A stretch of 64,000 nt of DNA from Sclerotinia nivalis (GCA_029531795.1 JAPEIS010000003.1:868001-932000); one strand, 5' to 3'. Positions 37,792 through 49,674 are shown, counted from the first letter of the stretch. Notes: generated by a model from the letters alone, not told the origin. Translations and numbers: made by a program.

Positions 37792-39274
37792 GAGTGTCTT
37801 ATGTACTGTTCCCGCGTTGAGCATCTCGTCCATCTAGATCCTTCTTCTGTGGAAATTTGTTATGGTTTTCGTGGGGTGTGGGGGAGCAATTGGTGAATGA
37901 TCATTGGTAAGATTTCCTCGTTTTCTTCTTTTCCCCCTCGTTCTCCCCTCGTTTTTGCCATGTGGCAAAAATTTATGTCATGGCTCCCTATCAAATCACA
38001 AAATGATGTTTTATCAAATATAAATCGAATTTTGTGGATGGTGTTGTCGGTGCGGTGAAGGAATTTCTCTTTGCCTAGGCGTTTGATATCAAAAAAAGTT
38101 ATTAAAGACAGCCACTGACTAAATGGATGGTAGTATCCGAAAATGTCTCAAATCTATTTTGCTCTTGTGTTACGATTTGCCCCCCAGAAATCAAATATGA
38201 TAAGAATGTGGCCACCTGCATGGATTTCATGCAGGGACGCCATAAGCTTGCCGATTTGTTGATTATTGGTCAACTATAGACATTCATTTCTTTGCAATGT
38301 TCCCCTTTCTCAAACACTACGAAAATTCACAACCGAATCTCCTTTATTGTCGACAACATTCATCGTGGAAGGATCTTCAACGGCGAGCACTCGATTGCAC
38401 AACTGTACTGATACGACTTTCCGACTTTTTATTTGCTCCTTGTTTTCCATGCCCACGAATTTTTTTTCTCATCTCGCATTGCTTTAACGATACCGAAAAC
38501 TGCGCCTATTTTGTGCCACTCTTTACTATGTCAACGAATCTTACGAATACAATATCGCATATCTTCAGCCCTATCTTGCAACTGGCGAGATTTTCAATGC
38601 AAACTACTGGTACACAGGCCGAGCAGCGACATTCTACCCTCAAGATATTCTCCGACATCAATACGCATGCAAAATTCTCACAAACCAAAAAAAAAAAAAA
38701 AACCTTGTCTTGTACTACAACCTTGTTTCAACATGTTCTCGTTCTTCATACCCTCTGTGGTCTAGACTGTTATCTTTTTTATTGCAAGTTTTCCTTGGTT
38801 CGCCCCTCCTTTTTTTAAGCTTTAGATTTTGTCTATCTTGTTCGTTCTACTTTTCATGTATTTGTGTATCTTTCTTTTCGGTGCAGTGGTGTAAGGGTAT
38901 GGAAGGATTGGGATGGGGATGATTGGTTATGGAGGTGTTAGTGGTGTCTATGTGTCTTTTACGAGAGGGGATGGGTGGCTTTTGTGAGAATGGTTATCGC
39001 AAGAAATCTAGGATGGGTGGTTGCCTGCTTTGTTTTTTCTGGTTTTCTCTACTCTTGTTCTTTGCTCGATCGGTTTTCTCAAAGGTGTTGGGCTGGAACA
39101 AATGGACTGATTGTTTTTCAATGCGCCTGCTTGCTGTTTGGTTCGCGCAAGATGGTTAGATAAATAAATTGATTTCAATCGCTATTTATGTTTTTCTCGT
39201 GGTTATACACTCGCGGTATGAATGATAAGAATTCTCATCTATGTGTTGCTTTACCTTGACTATATAGTCTGGGC
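37792..39274. other. Region downstream of the small Cys-rich gene
   Basis: No gene is supported. It includes an A-tract of about 18 bases near 38687 and pyrimidine-rich blocks. The longest open frame (about 38297-38818) is Phe/Cys/Leu-rich, has no domain and reads through the A-tract, so I treat it as chance. Confidence 0.4.
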
Positions 39275-39286
39275 TGTGAATAGGTG

Positions 39287-39493
39287 ATTGATTGATTGAT
39301 TAAATTAACGTCTACACTGAGTCTAAGACTATCTAAGACGGCTAGAAGCTTTGTAGGCTCCTAACAAATAACAATTGGTGAAATGCTGGCCGTATTAGGC
39401 TGTAGCTAGTACAATTTGGGGAGATTGAGATGGCCTCAATCTACTAATTTTGAATGGGGGAAGTGAAAACTAATCCTGGGGAACAAAGCCCGA
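39287..39493 (-). mobile_element. SINE-like retroposon, copy 1, with 12-bp target-site duplication
   Basis: The 207-bp insertion is flanked by perfect copies of TGTGAATAGGTG (39275-39286 and 39494-39505). Read on the minus strand it starts TCGGGCTTTGTTCCCCAG and ends in a simple (AATC)n tail, like a short retroposon. It shares both ends with the copies at 54105-54305 and 63951-64000. There is no coding capacity. I could not find convincing Pol III A and B boxes, so SINE is an inference from size, tail and duplication. Confidence 0.8.
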
Positions 39494-39505
39494 TGTGAAT
39501 AGGTG

Positions 39506-41829
39506 TTTAATCGTGAAGCTTCATATTTCACATCTCAATCAACGTTTCAACCTATCAATTCAATTCCTTCGTCAAATTCATATTCGTTAATGTCAGATTA
39601 CCCTATTTACTATAATATAATATACTACTACTCTATGGTAAGGTTACCTTGGTATACAAATTACAAGGCTCTAAACTTAACTATGCCGATAATCTTCGAA
39701 TTATGTGGAAAGCTTACCAGCAGCCGGTAGCTGAGAAGTTGGAATCTGTCCTCGTTTTGGGGAAGGATGGTTTGTTTGGAAGGAGGGGGTAGATGGATGG
39801 ATGGCTGGATGGGCGTATGTGTAGTGGGTTTATTGGGAGGTTTATCTAAATAGTCAGAGGATAAATAATATATACTAGTACTCTTACCTACACATCTTAC
39901 CTACATAGTATATACATAGCAAATACATAAATAATCAACCCCAGCAAATACATCCTCAGATTCTCACAACGAAAAAGAAAAAGGAAATATAATAAAATTA
40001 CATGGAGAGAAATTTCCCGAGATAATAGGTTATACCATCATACGAAGATTGATGAGATGAGATTTGAGATGTGAGGTATGAGGTGTGTAGGTGTATGTAT
40101 GTATGTTGTGCATGACACTGCATGGATAGCTAATTTTCGGATTGTGTTTGTGTATGCCGGAGATGATGGTGAAGAGATGAGCGATGAAGCGATGAGCTAT
40201 GAAGCGATGATGGAATGGTTTGTAGTTTGTGGTATGTGTCGATTTTGGGTAGTACGGTAAGCTGTACGATTGGTAGGTAACTAGTAAGTGTGACTGGCTT
40301 AGAGAGTAAGAATGAGCAGATTAAATGGTCATAGGGCGTACGAATGCGTGGATGTGGGTTTGCATATGCATCTGTATGTGCATATCATTGCTGTTGTTGT
40401 GTAAGGGGTGGACGGTCGGTAGTTAGTGAGCTTTGTGGGTTTGTGAGGAACGGTTTGTATGGAATGTGGTTTGTGGTGCACAATGCATAATGCATGACGA
40501 GCCTAGAGTTTGTGTGGGCTCGAGGAAAACTTTACCCTATCTATAAATAGAGAGAAAATAGAAGATAGATGTAGAGAATCCTAGATCCCCTAGAGCAATG
40601 TAATACCTCACTCACCTACTCGCCTTACCGAAATAACAATATCATTAGCAAATTCAAATTTACAATCTAGAAAATCCCCCAAAGATCAACCAATCCAAAA
40701 TAGCAATCATTCATTCATCAAATCTCATGAGCATGAGAGGAAAGTAAAATTTCAAGTTACACCCGCTGCGAGGAATTCGTCACACATTACACATTACACG
40801 GTTTACGCACCAGTGACAGTTTACACGACGTGAAGAAACGGGATATGTATGTAGACGCTCGTTAGGCGAGTGCGAATATGCATAGGGGATACAGGCATTA
40901 GTGGGTTTATTTTGGGGGGTTCATTTGGGTAGGGCTAGATGGTTGTTTGTGCAGTGTGGTGTTACGTGTAGATGTTGTGTTATGTGGGGTGGAATGGATT
41001 TAATCGATGGAAAAGGGAGAAGGGGAGAAGGAGGGATGGAGAGAAGGAGAGAAGATAAATTGGAAGATGGGTTTATGCGTTAGTGGGTTGATGGAGAGGT
41101 TGGTGTGATGGAAGCTTGGAGATGAGGAGGGAAGGGTGATCGAGAGGTTTGCTTGCGCCTAGGTTCTTACCCATTCACCAGTGGAATTGAAGTTATGATT
41201 TGGCTGGTGTGGAAAATGTTTGTATGATGCTGTGTAAAAAAAGGTGAAGAAATGTTAGAGTAACTAACTTTACCTCATTAAGTGCCAGAAGGGGAAAATA
41301 GATGGTAATTATGCTACCATGAATAATTCATTCCATTATATTTCTATATAAAATGTATCTATACAATCATATCTAGTGCTACCTCGATAATCTTTGAGTA
41401 TTGAGTGTAGCAGTCATGTATCCTTTCATATTACCGTCCACTAACCTGATTCATCCCTATCTACTTCTTCATTTTATCCAATTGTCCCTGTTTCTACTCT
41501 CTTTTTTGATACTAATATCCCATTATCCTACCGATCAAATACACAGAACTTACAGAGGAAGAAACAGAGATGCTCATAAGAAGGTTGTAGGGTTATTGTA
41601 TTCTATCGCTTTTTGGCATCCCAGGGTATCTTGTATATCTAATCTCTCACCATTCAAATAAATATCTCTCTCCCTTTCTGTAAATAGACTTTCAAACTTC
41701 CCAACCATCGCTAGTGTATTCATTAAATCTTGCAGTGTGAAGTATAGAAGAAAATACAATAGATGCACCAACAATTTGTCCCAATCCTCCTTTTCACCCG
41801 CAATAAAACATAGTGAGATCCCAATCATC
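39506..41829. other. Intergenic, 2.3 kb
   Basis: No gene is supported. The plus strand is G/T-rich around 40060-40480 and 40890-41130. AT-rich blocks lie at 39590-39620 and 39850-40010. Confidence 0.4.
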
Positions 41830-42381
41830 CTATCGTATAGGTGATTCCATCCATAGCTCCTCCTGATTAGCTTGCATCATTTCCTTAACCCAAGAATCAG
41901 TCTGCCGTTTATCACTCATCTCAAACACTGCCGTACGTCTATCCATAGATTTTCGACTGGATCTATCAGCCTCTTGGTGAAAGTTCGAAGCAAGCTGCAT
42001 TTCCTGGAATTGTTGATAATACATTGGATATTGAGTTTCGTATGGATGTGGTGGCTCTTGATGATTGTACTGGTTTTGTCCTTGAGCGGCTTGTTGACGT
42101 TGTTTCCATATTTTGTAGATGGGAACGCATGCAGCAATGAGAAGAACTATTGCGATGCCGACACCTATCCCAATTCCTATAGCAAGATTGAGAGAGAAAG
42201 ATTCTGGCGTTGTATTGCTGCTAAGTTTGGGTTGTGATGATGAGGCAGATTGTGTAATTGAGACGGTTGCTACTACAGGTACTGAGGTGATTTCCGTGGT
42301 ACTAGTCAAGCTTATGAGATTTATTGCTGATGTGATTGACGGTGGCGTATCAGTTGTGCTTTGACTGTTGACTGTATTCAT
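41830..42381 (-). CDS. Small single-pass membrane protein, Ser/Thr-rich ectodomain
   Basis: A single exon encodes 183 residues. Residues 1-64 are Ser/Thr-rich. A clear transmembrane segment with a Gly zipper (AIGIGIGVGIAIVLLIAACV) lies near 66-86. It is followed by a basic stop-transfer stretch (KIWKQRQQ) and a Gln/Tyr/Pro-rich cytosolic tail. This layout is that of many uncharacterised fungal wall-sensor-like or mucin-like membrane proteins. No signal peptide is visible before the Ser/Thr part, so either the transmembrane segment acts as the signal anchor or an upstream exon was missed. Function unknown. Confidence 0.65.
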   Translation of the reverse strand: MNTVNSQSTTDTPPSITSAINLISLTSTTEITSVPVVATVSITQSASSSQPKLSSNTTPESFSLNLAIGIGIGVGIAIVLLIAACVPIYKIWKQRQQAAQGQNQYNHQEPPHPYETQYPMYYQQFQEMQLASNFHQEADRSSRKSMDRRTAVFEMSDKRQTDSWVKEMMQANQEELWMESPIR

Positions 42382-44186
42382 GTTGGGAAAACGGCCTTTG
42401 AGATGCCCTTCGATACGAGTCTAGAATGTGATACAGGATAAAAGGCGACAGTCAAATTTTCAGCAGGCAGGAAAAGCAAAAAGAAACAAAGATAATCGAA
42501 GATTTTAGAGTCAAGGAACTTATTGACTTACTTCATATGGGGGAAGAACTACTTCTAGAAACTGGTATTATGGATTATACCGAGGTTGCGGACCTGAATC
42601 CACCGTTACGGCGCGTAGTGATGGGTTCGTTCCTCACCTCATCCCAAGAGTGGAGAATGAGAAACATAAACAAGACTTTTTGAGATAGGAAGCATTTTGA
42701 GCAGTGCAAAATAATGTATTAACCAGGCCGTGGCAAGGCTTTATGAAAGACCTGCTGGTAGATTGTTGGCTTTAGGCGGAATTTAAGAATAAATAAGGCT
42801 AATTGTATTTTCATTGCCCTTATCCTCAGTCATTCAAGTATGAGCTCTTTGTTTGGACGTTAACTCACTTGAGAATGGGGAAGCCTAGACTGGTCATTGA
42901 GGAAGGCGCGAAGAAGGCAAGGATTTTGAACATAGGATTTCTGCCAATGTATAATAAAGCTTTGGTACAGGCCAATTCAAAGCTTGGACCTTTCCTTCAA
43001 CCTTTCCTTCAATTAAATTGAAGGCACGAAGGGATTAGAAAGTGGACCTAATTCAAATCCTTCTAGCCGCGCGCTTCAAATGATGAAGGCAGAGTCTTCA
43101 TATAATTAGTAATGGGTTCTAGCAAAAGTTTCAGAATGGAAGTCAAAAGTGGTGTTTCTAGAAATCTGGTATAATATATCCCATCCCTTTCTTCCCAAGT
43201 GCAAGACGGAACTGAAGGTTCAAGAGTATCGAGGTGTTATATATCATACTTGAAGTTTGGCCAAGTTCTAGTGAAGTTACTCTTGATTCTTTTGAAATCT
43301 CAAGTAAAATGGGCAATATCATTCTATGATATGATACACTCAGGCGAGTCAGACATTCAAGGAGTAGTAGTGAATGACTATGGGCCTAGAACAACACGTG
43401 AAGGACGAATGTTAATTTCGATGATCTTTTGGCAACCTTGATATTCATAGAGCCCGTAGCTATTGATCAAGAATCAAGAATATTCATTTCCAACCGGTAG
43501 CTTCCGAGGTCAATGTAAAGTCGACATCAACTTGTTCCATACCAGCCTCATTATGACTTAATCGGTCCACATGCACTTTACACAGGACCTTTCAATGACG
43601 AACGGTAAACACATCAGATTGCGGTCAAACAACTATCTCTGATTCAAATTTATCCGCCACCTCATTCACTTCAAGGTTGTTCCCGTGGACGCAAGAATTC
43701 GACTTTGAATCCATCCATGCATTCCATAATCCCGTAAAACATACCTATGAAATTTGAATATGACGTAGCCATCCATACAAAGCTGAAAATTGTAGCTCAA
43801 TTTCCCAAGAACTCCAAAAATAACCGTACCAACCTATAATATGAGGCTCATTATCTCGCGACGGTGAACCAGATTAGCAATATCCTACAGCAATTTCCCA
43901 CGAACACTGCTGATAGGCCAATAAAATAAAAATCAACAGCCAAATCATTCACTTTTTCACTAGCAGCAAATCGCACCATGACCCAGCTCTTGTTTATAAA
44001 CTTCTGAAAAACTCCCCATCCATCTTCTTTCTTTCTTTCTTTCAACTACAACCTCAACCTCAACCTCGATCCAAATTTCCAAAATCAAATTCTCAAAACC
44101 AAACTCAACTCACCTTCGTTTACCAATCCACACATAAAAATTCAACTTCCTATTCAAATACTCCTACATCTCAAATCCTAGTCACC
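42382..44186. other. Divergent intergenic region
   Basis: No gene is supported in 1.8 kb. The last about 200 bp before 44187 are a CT-rich leader with a (CTTT)n run (about 44024-44042) followed by CAACCTCAACCTCAACCTC repeats, typical of highly expressed fungal genes. Confidence 0.45.
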
Positions 44187-44918
44187 ATGTCTATCATTCA
44201 GAGATTCCAAATCATGTTCGCGCTTCTCTTTGTCGCGCTCATGTATCCCGTCAGCGCGAACAGCGAGGGTCTTGATCAAGTTGTTCGTGGTATTGCATGG
44301 GCTACTGAGTCAACCACTTGTAGTAAGCCCTTCACTATACTCCACATCATAACTCCAAGAATCCAAATACTAACAAAACCGTGTTTCCTAGCCGGTGCCA
44401 CCACCGAAACCCTCATCCCCACCGTTCTGCCCGCCACCTCTGCTTCATCTTCATACGAAACATTAGTCCCCACAATCCTTCCATCCTCCTCCCCCGTCTC
44501 CATCTCCGTCACAACCGCCTACACCTCATCCGCAGCAACATCAACCCTCATCCCCATCATCACCACCCCCATCAGCATAACCACCACTCTAACCAGCACG
44601 CAAACCACCAGCTCCCTTGCCATCCTCTCTCCACTCCCCAGCCTCACCACCGCAGTCTCCAGCTACGTCTCTGCATCTGCGAGCGGGGAATCAGGCACAT
44701 ACACCAATACTACCACCATCCCCTCTACAACCCTCACCACTACCGCTTCTCCGTCTACCACCAAGATATCCACCACCACTTCCAAGGATTCTGCTACGAG
44801 CTCTGGTCCCGCCAGCAGCACCAGCACTACAGCCGTCCAAACGGGTGGTGCAATGGATGGCAATGTACTTTCAGGTGGATTGATGATCGCCGCCTTTGCA
44901 GCCGCCTATTTCCTTTAA
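44187..44918 (+). CDS. Ser/Thr-rich GPI-anchored cell wall protein
   Basis: Proposed exons 44187-44322 and 44392-44918 give 220 residues; unspliced, the frame stays open for 243. The N-terminus is a signal peptide (FQIMFALLFVALMYPVSA, residues 7-24). After one short segment the rest is almost wholly Ser/Thr/Pro/Ala, with repeated TLIPT and TTTxST words. The C-terminus has a GPI pattern: small residues near GGAMDGN, then a hydrophobic tail GGLMIAAFAAAYFL. The mature protein should be heavily O-mannosylated and anchored in the plasma membrane or wall. The intron (GTAAGC ... CTAAC ... CCTAG, 69 bp) is a multiple of three and free of stops. Confidence 0.75.
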   Translation: MSIIQRFQIMFALLFVALMYPVSANSEGLDQVVRGIAWATESTTCSKPFTILHIITPRIQILTKPCFLAGATTETLIPTVLPATSASSSYETLVPTILPSSSPVSISVTTAYTSSAATSTLIPIITTPISITTTLTSTQTTSSLAILSPLPSLTTAVSSYVSASASGESGTYTNTTTIPSTTLTTTASPSTTKISTTTSKDSATSSGPASSTSTTAVQTGGAMDGNVLSGGLMIAAFAAAYFL

Positions 44919-45613
44919 AACAATGATGGCACGCCACACGTTGCACGTTGTGATTTGGGAGGATATTCATATTTCTTTTGCCTACCTATGTGGTGGAGGG
45001 ATTAATATCATTCGGAACCAATTGGGAAGGAATTCATTTCTGCATTGCGTTGAGGGATGCCTGCCGTATTTGGTGCGTCGGGAAGGAAAGGATCGTGTCG
45101 TTTGAGAACAATGTGTATAATAAATAGATTAGCTACAGATGAATATCCTTCGATACTCATTTGTTTTTAATTCTATATCCGCGCGTTAGTTCTCTGATAA
45201 CAATAACAGCTTTGTTTATTTAAAATGATCCATATCAATCGCTGTACGTGAATCTCGAACGTGAAATGACTTCCCTCAAACTCCCGAGGCTACAGAGACT
45301 TGAGTGTATTATCAGGAGAGTTTGAGGATAGATTTAGTTACATACATGAACATTATTCTGCTAATGACAGACAGATGGCATCAGCATCTTGCACCTCAAA
45401 GCACAAAATCTTTCCGCGTCTGAAGATGGGTTTCAACGTTATCCCATTTAAAACCCCATATCCCTTCGAGGAGAAGTGCATTTCAATACCTAAAACCAAA
45501 CATGATCCATCCATCTCATACCCAATGCCGCTAAATATCAAAAGGAGCCCAAAATCATTCTTCCAAACCGCGTCAAGGCATCAATCATACATAGTATACC
45601 TAATAGTATAAAT
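44919..45613. other. Convergent 3' intergenic region
   Basis: This lies between two converging genes, so only 3' ends are expected. A short open frame at about 45300-45611 has no supporting features. Confidence 0.4.
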
Positions 45614-48600
45614 TCACATCATCGTTCGCTCCGGACTTATGCGACCCTCCATCATTTCCACTAACTCCGAGACTTTTCCTTTAGCTTTAACCCGCCCCTT
45701 ACTTCCCCCACTTTCAGCACTCTCCGTCCTGGCCAGATTCGTACTATCCTCTTTGCTCAAAATTTCGCTAGGGTGTCGACTTAGACTTCCGCTTCCACTC
45801 GCGACTCTGCTTCTTCCTCCCATACTCCCCCCTTCGCTCATATCCTCACGAACATCATGATTAACGACTCGTAATCTCTCTTTTGGCACCGTAAACATGA
45901 CTTGTACTACTCGATCCTCAATTGCTCTTTCTATATCCCATTCATCATCACCTTCGTCGATTCCATTTACGAGCCCCACGGCTTCACTAGCCCTTACACC
46001 TTGGATATTCGGCCGATCACCATTCATAAATGAGTTGGATCTCCCACGCTTAGCACCAAGTTTCTCACTATCCTCCCAATCCCCTCTACCCTGCTTTCTC
46101 CTCCATAAAGCTGCACCAGCACTCACCGTTCTTCTCGGAGGATTGTCCAGACGAATTGGAAGAGGGCTTGGCTCTCGATCTGTGAGGGTAGATTCAACGG
46201 CGGTATCACCATCGGGTCTGAAAACTTTCCGTAAACTTCCCAGCCATCCACGTCTACCAAGGCCAATAGGTTTATTCTTCGATGGGCTACCAATATAATC
46301 GTCTGTCGTTCTAGTAGGCGTTCTCGGAGGTGACTTCGAGGGGGGTGTGGTAGGGGAAGGGGGTCCTCGGTCTGCAAATTGTTCTGGGCGAGGGAGTAAA
46401 GTCACTGCTTCTGCTTGCAGGATTGGAAAGCTGGAATGAGTATGTGCGGTGGAGAAAGTCGAGGCAGTATTTTCACTGCCAGAACTTCCAGGAGGCTTAA
46501 TTTGAGCGTTTTGTGCTGCAGGGCTGTCGGGCGTCGGGCTTAAAGCAGCGCTTCCTGAAGTAATTGTATTCATGGCATATGTTATATAGCCTCGGAGTGA
46601 GTTTGATCTTGTCCCTTGGGAGCCAGATCCTGAGCGACTTAGTGTAGCAGCTGAGGGGGCCATGCTTTGTTCACTGAGATTACTGGTTGTCCGACCACTG
46701 TCCTCGGAAATTTCTCCGGAAACAGAGGCTGGACCAGTCGCCGTGATCAAATTTGCACGTCGAGAGGGAGAAATCCTGCCGACAGTTGAATGAGATTTGG
46801 CTTTGGCGTGAAGAAGGGCATCCGCAGCTGCCCAATCTGCAACCCATGCTTCAATCTCACGTTCACGTTCTTGGGCAGGGGAGTCCGAAACGGGTGTAGT
46901 GGCACTACGGTTGTTTCGTTGTGCAGGCGCCAAAAGATTATAATTCTGAGGAGTCGAATCTTTGAAGGGATCTGTTCGTCGCTTGGGGCCAAAGTAAGTT
47001 TCACCTTCCCCAAGTGGAAGAGCAACGCCCACTTGAATAGGGGAAATTACATCAGCATCTTCGTCTGCTTCATATATTGGATGTATCGGCCCAGCTGTAC
47101 CGAAACTAGTTGCTCTGACATTTCCGCTTGCTGCGCCCGGATCGAATGTTAAAGCAGGCTGATACAGACCTCGAGCATTTCGTAAAGGTTTCCTAGGTGT
47201 TTGTCGAGGTGTGAGAGTCGGAGAACCAATCCCTCCTGAACCGTATTCACCAGTATGCAAGCTTTCGTAGCCGCCCGCCGCGCTTCCTGAATCATAATAC
47301 TGTTCATGACGATCTGAATAATCACGAGTCTGAGACATCTCTTGTGGACCTGGGTATGCAGTGGCCGCATTGTAACTAAGCGATCGTAGGTCCCTTTCCC
47401 TCACCTCATGTCTCTTTTCTTTGCGTTTTCTTCTCCAGCAAATCAAATACCAACCAACCCCTACAATGACAGCAATAAGCGCAGAAATTCCTATGCCGAG
47501 TCCTATGCCAAGACCAACCTCTGAAGAATCCGATGAAGAACTACTACGAGAAGCAGCTGAGACATATGTCGGATTGGTGTAATTTGATGTCCAAGTTGAG
47601 CTTGTAGCATTAAAGAACATGGGCTGAATAGTAGTGTCGACAGCTCTTTTCGTATTGCTGGAGGCTGTAATGTTAAACCCACCCAGTACCATCATCACAT
47701 TTCCAGGAAGCATCGCTGCACCGTGCCCATAAAAGCCATCTCCGGATGGCTGATCCACAGGCACCGACCATCTCCATTGTCCGCTTCCTCCATAGCCCGT
47801 CCCAAGTTCTAATATAGCAAGTTGCGGATCGGCGGCTTGATTGACGTTCCCCACCCATCCACCGAGAATTATAACTTTAGACCCATCTTCTGTTAGTACT
47901 GCTGTGTGACCCGAACGACTATCAACGCTGGTAACTGAACTTTTAACAGTCAGTTCTGTGTTAGAAGTTTCTGTTGAAGATGGTGGGTTGACGGTAACAA
48001 AGCTCCAATCCTCCTCAGGAAGACTCCAAATAGCAACCTGGCTCATGTTGATAAATGCGTTCTTGGTGTGTCCACCAAGAAGTATGAAATTTTGTGCCTG
48101 CGTCATGATCCCAGATCTATTTGAGTAAGATGGTGTCAGGGCAGTAGTAGTGAACCCCGCTTCAGCGACGGGAGCTCCTCTATTAGCAGCGAAATCCAAA
48201 TTGTACGAATTTGCAGATTCAGGTGATATTCGCATCATATGGTTCGAATAATTAGCATTCGATTGCCATGTCGATATATTCGCCGACGAACTGGGACACA
48301 TGCCACCATATATGTAAATATCCGTATCTGTAGCATTTGCGTTGACCAATGTGGAGAACTGGAATCCTCCCGACAAGAATTCCGCGCCTGCAAGACCTGC
48401 AGAGAAGACATCAGTCGCAACAGTAGTTGTCTCATTCGCCCATGTCCCATTTCCAGGAGCCCCATCGCGAGGTGTATAAGTCCATAGCTCAGTGCTGGGA
48501 GGTTGCGAACAAGAGCCAGTGAGCAATGAGATATCGCCGTACGTCCCAATAGTGGGTATAAAAGCGGTATTATTGTCGAGGAACGAAAGATTAGGTGTGA

Positions 48601-48832
48601 ACGGTTCTAATGTGAGATTCGAAGCGAATAGAGTTGAAGATATATTAAGGAATAAAAATTCAGGTCGAGTATCTGATTCGGAAGCGACGAGAAAAATAAA
48701 TGCGATATCGTTGTTTTGGCTTGCGCTCGATGGAAGAAGGATCGTAGTAGGATTATATGGAAAAGTCTGCGCATTGGCAATAGCTATGAGAATTACCGAC
48801 GTCCAAAGGACAGAGAACAAATCTGTTCTCAT
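45614..48832 (-). CDS. Kelch-type membrane protein with long cytosolic tail
   Basis: A single exon; starting at the ATG at 48832, which begins a clean signal peptide (MRTDLFSVLWTSVILIAIANA), it gives 1072 residues. An ATG 24 codons upstream is also in frame but would bury the signal peptide. Residues 25-420 form a kelch/galactose-oxidase-like propeller (SGHTAVLTEDGSKVIILGGW, GHGAAMLPGNVMMVLGGF) with many N-glycosylation sites. A Gly-rich transmembrane helix lies near 438-462 (GLGIGLGIGISALIAVIVG), then WRRKRKEKR. The last 600 residues are a disordered Ser/Pro-rich cytosolic tail. Homologues occur in most filamentous ascomycetes and are often misnamed as splicing factors; their role is unknown. 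Topology suggests a cell-surface or polarity protein. Confidence 0.85.
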   Translation of the reverse strand: MRTDLFSVLWTSVILIAIANAQTFPYNPTTILLPSSASQNNDIAFIFLVASESDTRPEFLFLNISSTLFASNLTLEPFTPNLSFLDNNTAFIPTIGTYGDISLLTGSCSQPPSTELWTYTPRDGAPGNGTWANETTTVATDVFSAGLAGAEFLSGGFQFSTLVNANATDTDIYIYGGMCPSSSANISTWQSNANYSNHMMRISPESANSYNLDFAANRGAPVAEAGFTTTALTPSYSNRSGIMTQAQNFILLGGHTKNAFINMSQVAIWSLPEEDWSFVTVNPPSSTETSNTELTVKSSVTSVDSRSGHTAVLTEDGSKVIILGGWVGNVNQAADPQLAILELGTGYGGSGQWRWSVPVDQPSGDGFYGHGAAMLPGNVMMVLGGFNITASSNTKRAVDTTIQPMFFNATSSTWTSNYTNPTYVSAASRSSSSSDSSEVGLGIGLGIGISALIAVIVGVGWYLICWRRKRKEKRHEVRERDLRSLSYNAATAYPGPQEMSQTRDYSDRHEQYYDSGSAAGGYESLHTGEYGSGGIGSPTLTPRQTPRKPLRNARGLYQPALTFDPGAASGNVRATSFGTAGPIHPIYEADEDADVISPIQVGVALPLGEGETYFGPKRRTDPFKDSTPQNYNLLAPAQRNNRSATTPVSDSPAQEREREIEAWVADWAAADALLHAKAKSHSTVGRISPSRRANLITATGPASVSGEISEDSGRTTSNLSEQSMAPSAATLSRSGSGSQGTRSNSLRGYITYAMNTITSGSAALSPTPDSPAAQNAQIKPPGSSGSENTASTFSTAHTHSSFPILQAEAVTLLPRPEQFADRGPPSPTTPPSKSPPRTPTRTTDDYIGSPSKNKPIGLGRRGWLGSLRKVFRPDGDTAVESTLTDREPSPLPIRLDNPPRRTVSAGAALWRRKQGRGDWEDSEKLGAKRGRSNSFMNGDRPNIQGVRASEAVGLVNGIDEGDDEWDIERAIEDRVVQVMFTVPKERLRVVNHDVREDMSEGGSMGGRSRVASGSGSLSRHPSEILSKEDSTNLARTESAESGGSKGRVKAKGKVSELVEMMEGRISPERTMM

Positions 48833-49674
48833 GCTGAATATGAAAATGGGGAGGAAGTTACTGATATGCTGGCAGAGGCTAGGCTGTTTTTCGATGCTGA
48901 TCACATTATTATTGCCAGCGAGATTATAAATATCTCAAATTGAGAGTGGAGAGCACAGCTCAGCACTGATTCTCCTCGAACTCTCTTGCCAGTCTGGTTC
49001 GATTGGAAGTAGGTATGTAACGGTTTAATTTGGTATCTGTCGCGATTGAACAGTACAAAGTACATCTGCATGAAAGATTTAGTGTGACCCAGTATCAGAC
49101 CCCCGATGATAAACACGAGATCCAGACATCCAGACCAGCTAATGATCAATGTTGACTTATTAGTTTTCCTGTTCGTTGGCATAGTGATAACCGTGATTAG
49201 CTAGCTACTGTACAAGCATACATGCTCTCCATGCATGTGAAAACATCATTGCGAATGGTCAATTCATCATGATGAGATACTAATGATGTACTTTCACACA
49301 CAACAACAATTACTTAATCAATTGGGGTAATATCATAATCAATTGCGAAGATTTTCCATTCGAACTCATCCGTTGATGCAGATTTCTTGGTTGAATTGTT
49401 TTGAAGGGGCGATGAAGGCTGTCTGTGCCTCGGCTCCAATTTTACGCCTTAAGTCTTTTTCGGCACTTCATCCTCATCTAGTGAGGGGTTATTGCGTACA
49501 GTAGTACCATTTGCTTGTCAATAAGTAAGTTCCGCTGCACATCATCATCATCATCATCATTATCATTCTGACGTCAATCTCTCCAACATGGTATATCAAT
49601 CTACAACTTTGTATGATGCGAATCCGTGATACTCTACGTAGCTTACTGTAATATATCCGCACAACACAGCAGAT
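48833..49674. promoter_or_regulatory. Divergent promoter region
   Basis: This lies between the kelch gene (minus) and the DUF1330-like gene (plus). A (CAT)n microsatellite lies at about 49542-49562. No further signals are assigned. Confidence 0.4.

Noticed and set aside
38297..38818. 173-residue open frame after the small Cys-rich gene
   Set aside because: It has no domain, its Lys run comes from an A-tract, and overlapping frames of similar length exist in the other plus-strand phases.
44381..44926. His/Pro-rich 181-residue open frame
   Set aside because: It is the +1 shadow of the Ser/Thr-rich GPI protein; the His richness comes from reading ACC/ATC codons out of frame.
49542..49562. (CAT)n microsatellite
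   Set aside because: Ordinary short simple repeat in a promoter region; no further structure.
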